Positions 5,756 to 5,946 of a DNA stretch of 5,946 nt are shown here, in pieces; within the stretch, counting starts at the first letter, position 1; each line of letters begins with the position of its first letter. A model generated the notes under the pieces. It was not told the DNA's origin and made no database searches. It saw only the letters and a program-made list of their open reading frames with translations. This DNA comes from Candidatus Aminicenantota bacterium (GTDB taxonomy: Bacteria; Acidobacteriota; Aminicenantia; Aminicenantales; UBA8522), in NCBI GenBank assembly GCA_003524335.1, contig DQHV01000356.1:1-5946 (forward strand). Reading direction: 5' to 3'. The position numbers and the translations under genes were made by a program.

Positions 5756-5946
5756 ATGAGCCGCCTGTATGAAAAGTACAAGAACGAGATCGTCTCCGAG
5801 CTCCAAAGCGAGCTGGGGATCAAGAACAAGATGGCCGTCCCGCGCCTGGAAAAGATCGTCCTGAACATGGGGGCCGGCGACGCCATCCAGAACATCAAGC
5901 TCCTGGACGCGGCCAAGGCGGAGCTGGCCCAGATCACCGGGCAGCT
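5756..5946 (+). CDS. rplE: Large ribosomal subunit protein L5 (uL5), N-terminal part (3' truncated by window)
   Basis: The ATG at 5756 opens a frame that runs without a stop to the window end, giving 63 full codons. L5 binds 5S rRNA and forms part of the central protuberance, contacting the P-site tRNA. The translation begins [20 protein letters not shown], then has [20 protein letters not shown] near 25-44 and [18 protein letters not shown] near 46-63. This matches the L5 family's RLKEKYxxEI, [14 protein letters not shown] and KLLDAAxxxLxxITGQ motifs. GGAG at 5747-5750 stands 5 nt before the start. This is the first gene here with a slightly wider gap (10 nt) from its neighbour within the spc part. 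About one third of the expected roughly 180 residues is seen. Confidence 0.97.
   Translation, partial: MSRLYEKYKNEIVSELQSELGIKNKMAVPRLEKIVLNMGAGDAIQNIKLLDAAKAELAQITGQ

Noticed and set aside
5730..5790. Possible S8 repressor-binding hairpin at the rplX-rplE junction, as in the E. coli spc operon
   Set aside because: I could not find a convincing pair of complementary arms resembling the h21 S8 site. A covariance-model search would be needed to support one.
5269..5937. 222-codon open frame on the - strand across rplN, rplX and rplE
   Set aside because: It is antisense to three certain ribosomal genes and has no recognisable motif. The Ser/Leu-rich hydrophobic look is what antisense of Lys/Glu-rich genes gives.
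1..5946. A novel system or mobile insertion hidden in the cluster
   Set aside because: Gene order is canonical, gaps are at most 30 nt, all genes are intact, and there are no repeats or foreign-looking segments. There is no space for an additional gene.

Overview
The window is an ordinary, intact piece of the bacterial str/S10/spc ribosomal protein supercluster. All genes are on the + strand in the classical order: the end of tuf (EF-Tu), rpsJ (S10), rplC (L3), rplD (L4), rplW (L23), rplB (L2), rpsS (S19), rplV (L22), rpsC (S3), rplP (L16), rpmC (L29), rpsQ (S17), rplN (L14), rplX (L24), and the first 63 codons of rplE (L5), which is cut by the window edge. Thirteen genes are complete and two are partial. 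None shows a frameshift, internal stop or insertion.

The DNA is GC-rich (roughly 60% by eye) and is packed almost completely with coding sequence. The largest gaps are 30 nt (tuf-rpsJ), 20 nt (rplC-rplD) and 10 nt (rplX-rplE). The other junctions are 1-3 nt gaps or 1-4 nt overlaps, so the genes are very probably one polycistronic unit with translational coupling. No promoter, terminator, RNA gene, mobile element, CRISPR array or repeat can be supported. Neither gap outside the S10/spc genes could hold the long L4-responsive leader that precedes rpsJ in E. coli.

The organism is a bacterium: the proteins have bacterial lengths and motifs, and tuf leads directly into rpsJ. The text of L14 (start MIQMRT, the [21 protein letters not shown] region), L16 ([19 protein letters not shown]) and the EF-Tu tail (TVTEILE) recalls Acidobacteriota or related deep Gram-negative lineages such as Aminicenantia. 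That is recollection without a search, so it is a weak guess. Arginine is often encoded by CGG and AGG, even in these normally highly expressed genes.

The products act together in the ribosome. S10, S3 and S19 belong to the 30S head and S17 to the 30S body. L3, L4, L22, L23, L29 and L24 assemble on 23S rRNA, with L4, L22, L23, L29 and L24 near the peptide tunnel. L2, L16 and L14 shape the peptidyl-transferase region and the subunit interface, and L5 contacts 5S rRNA. EF-Tu delivers aminoacyl-tRNA to the same machine. No undescribed system is visible. The points worth a second look are small: a four-cysteine zinc-ribbon L24, the missing S10 leader, unusual residues in L14 and L16, two weak ribosome binding sites, and the arginine codon pattern.
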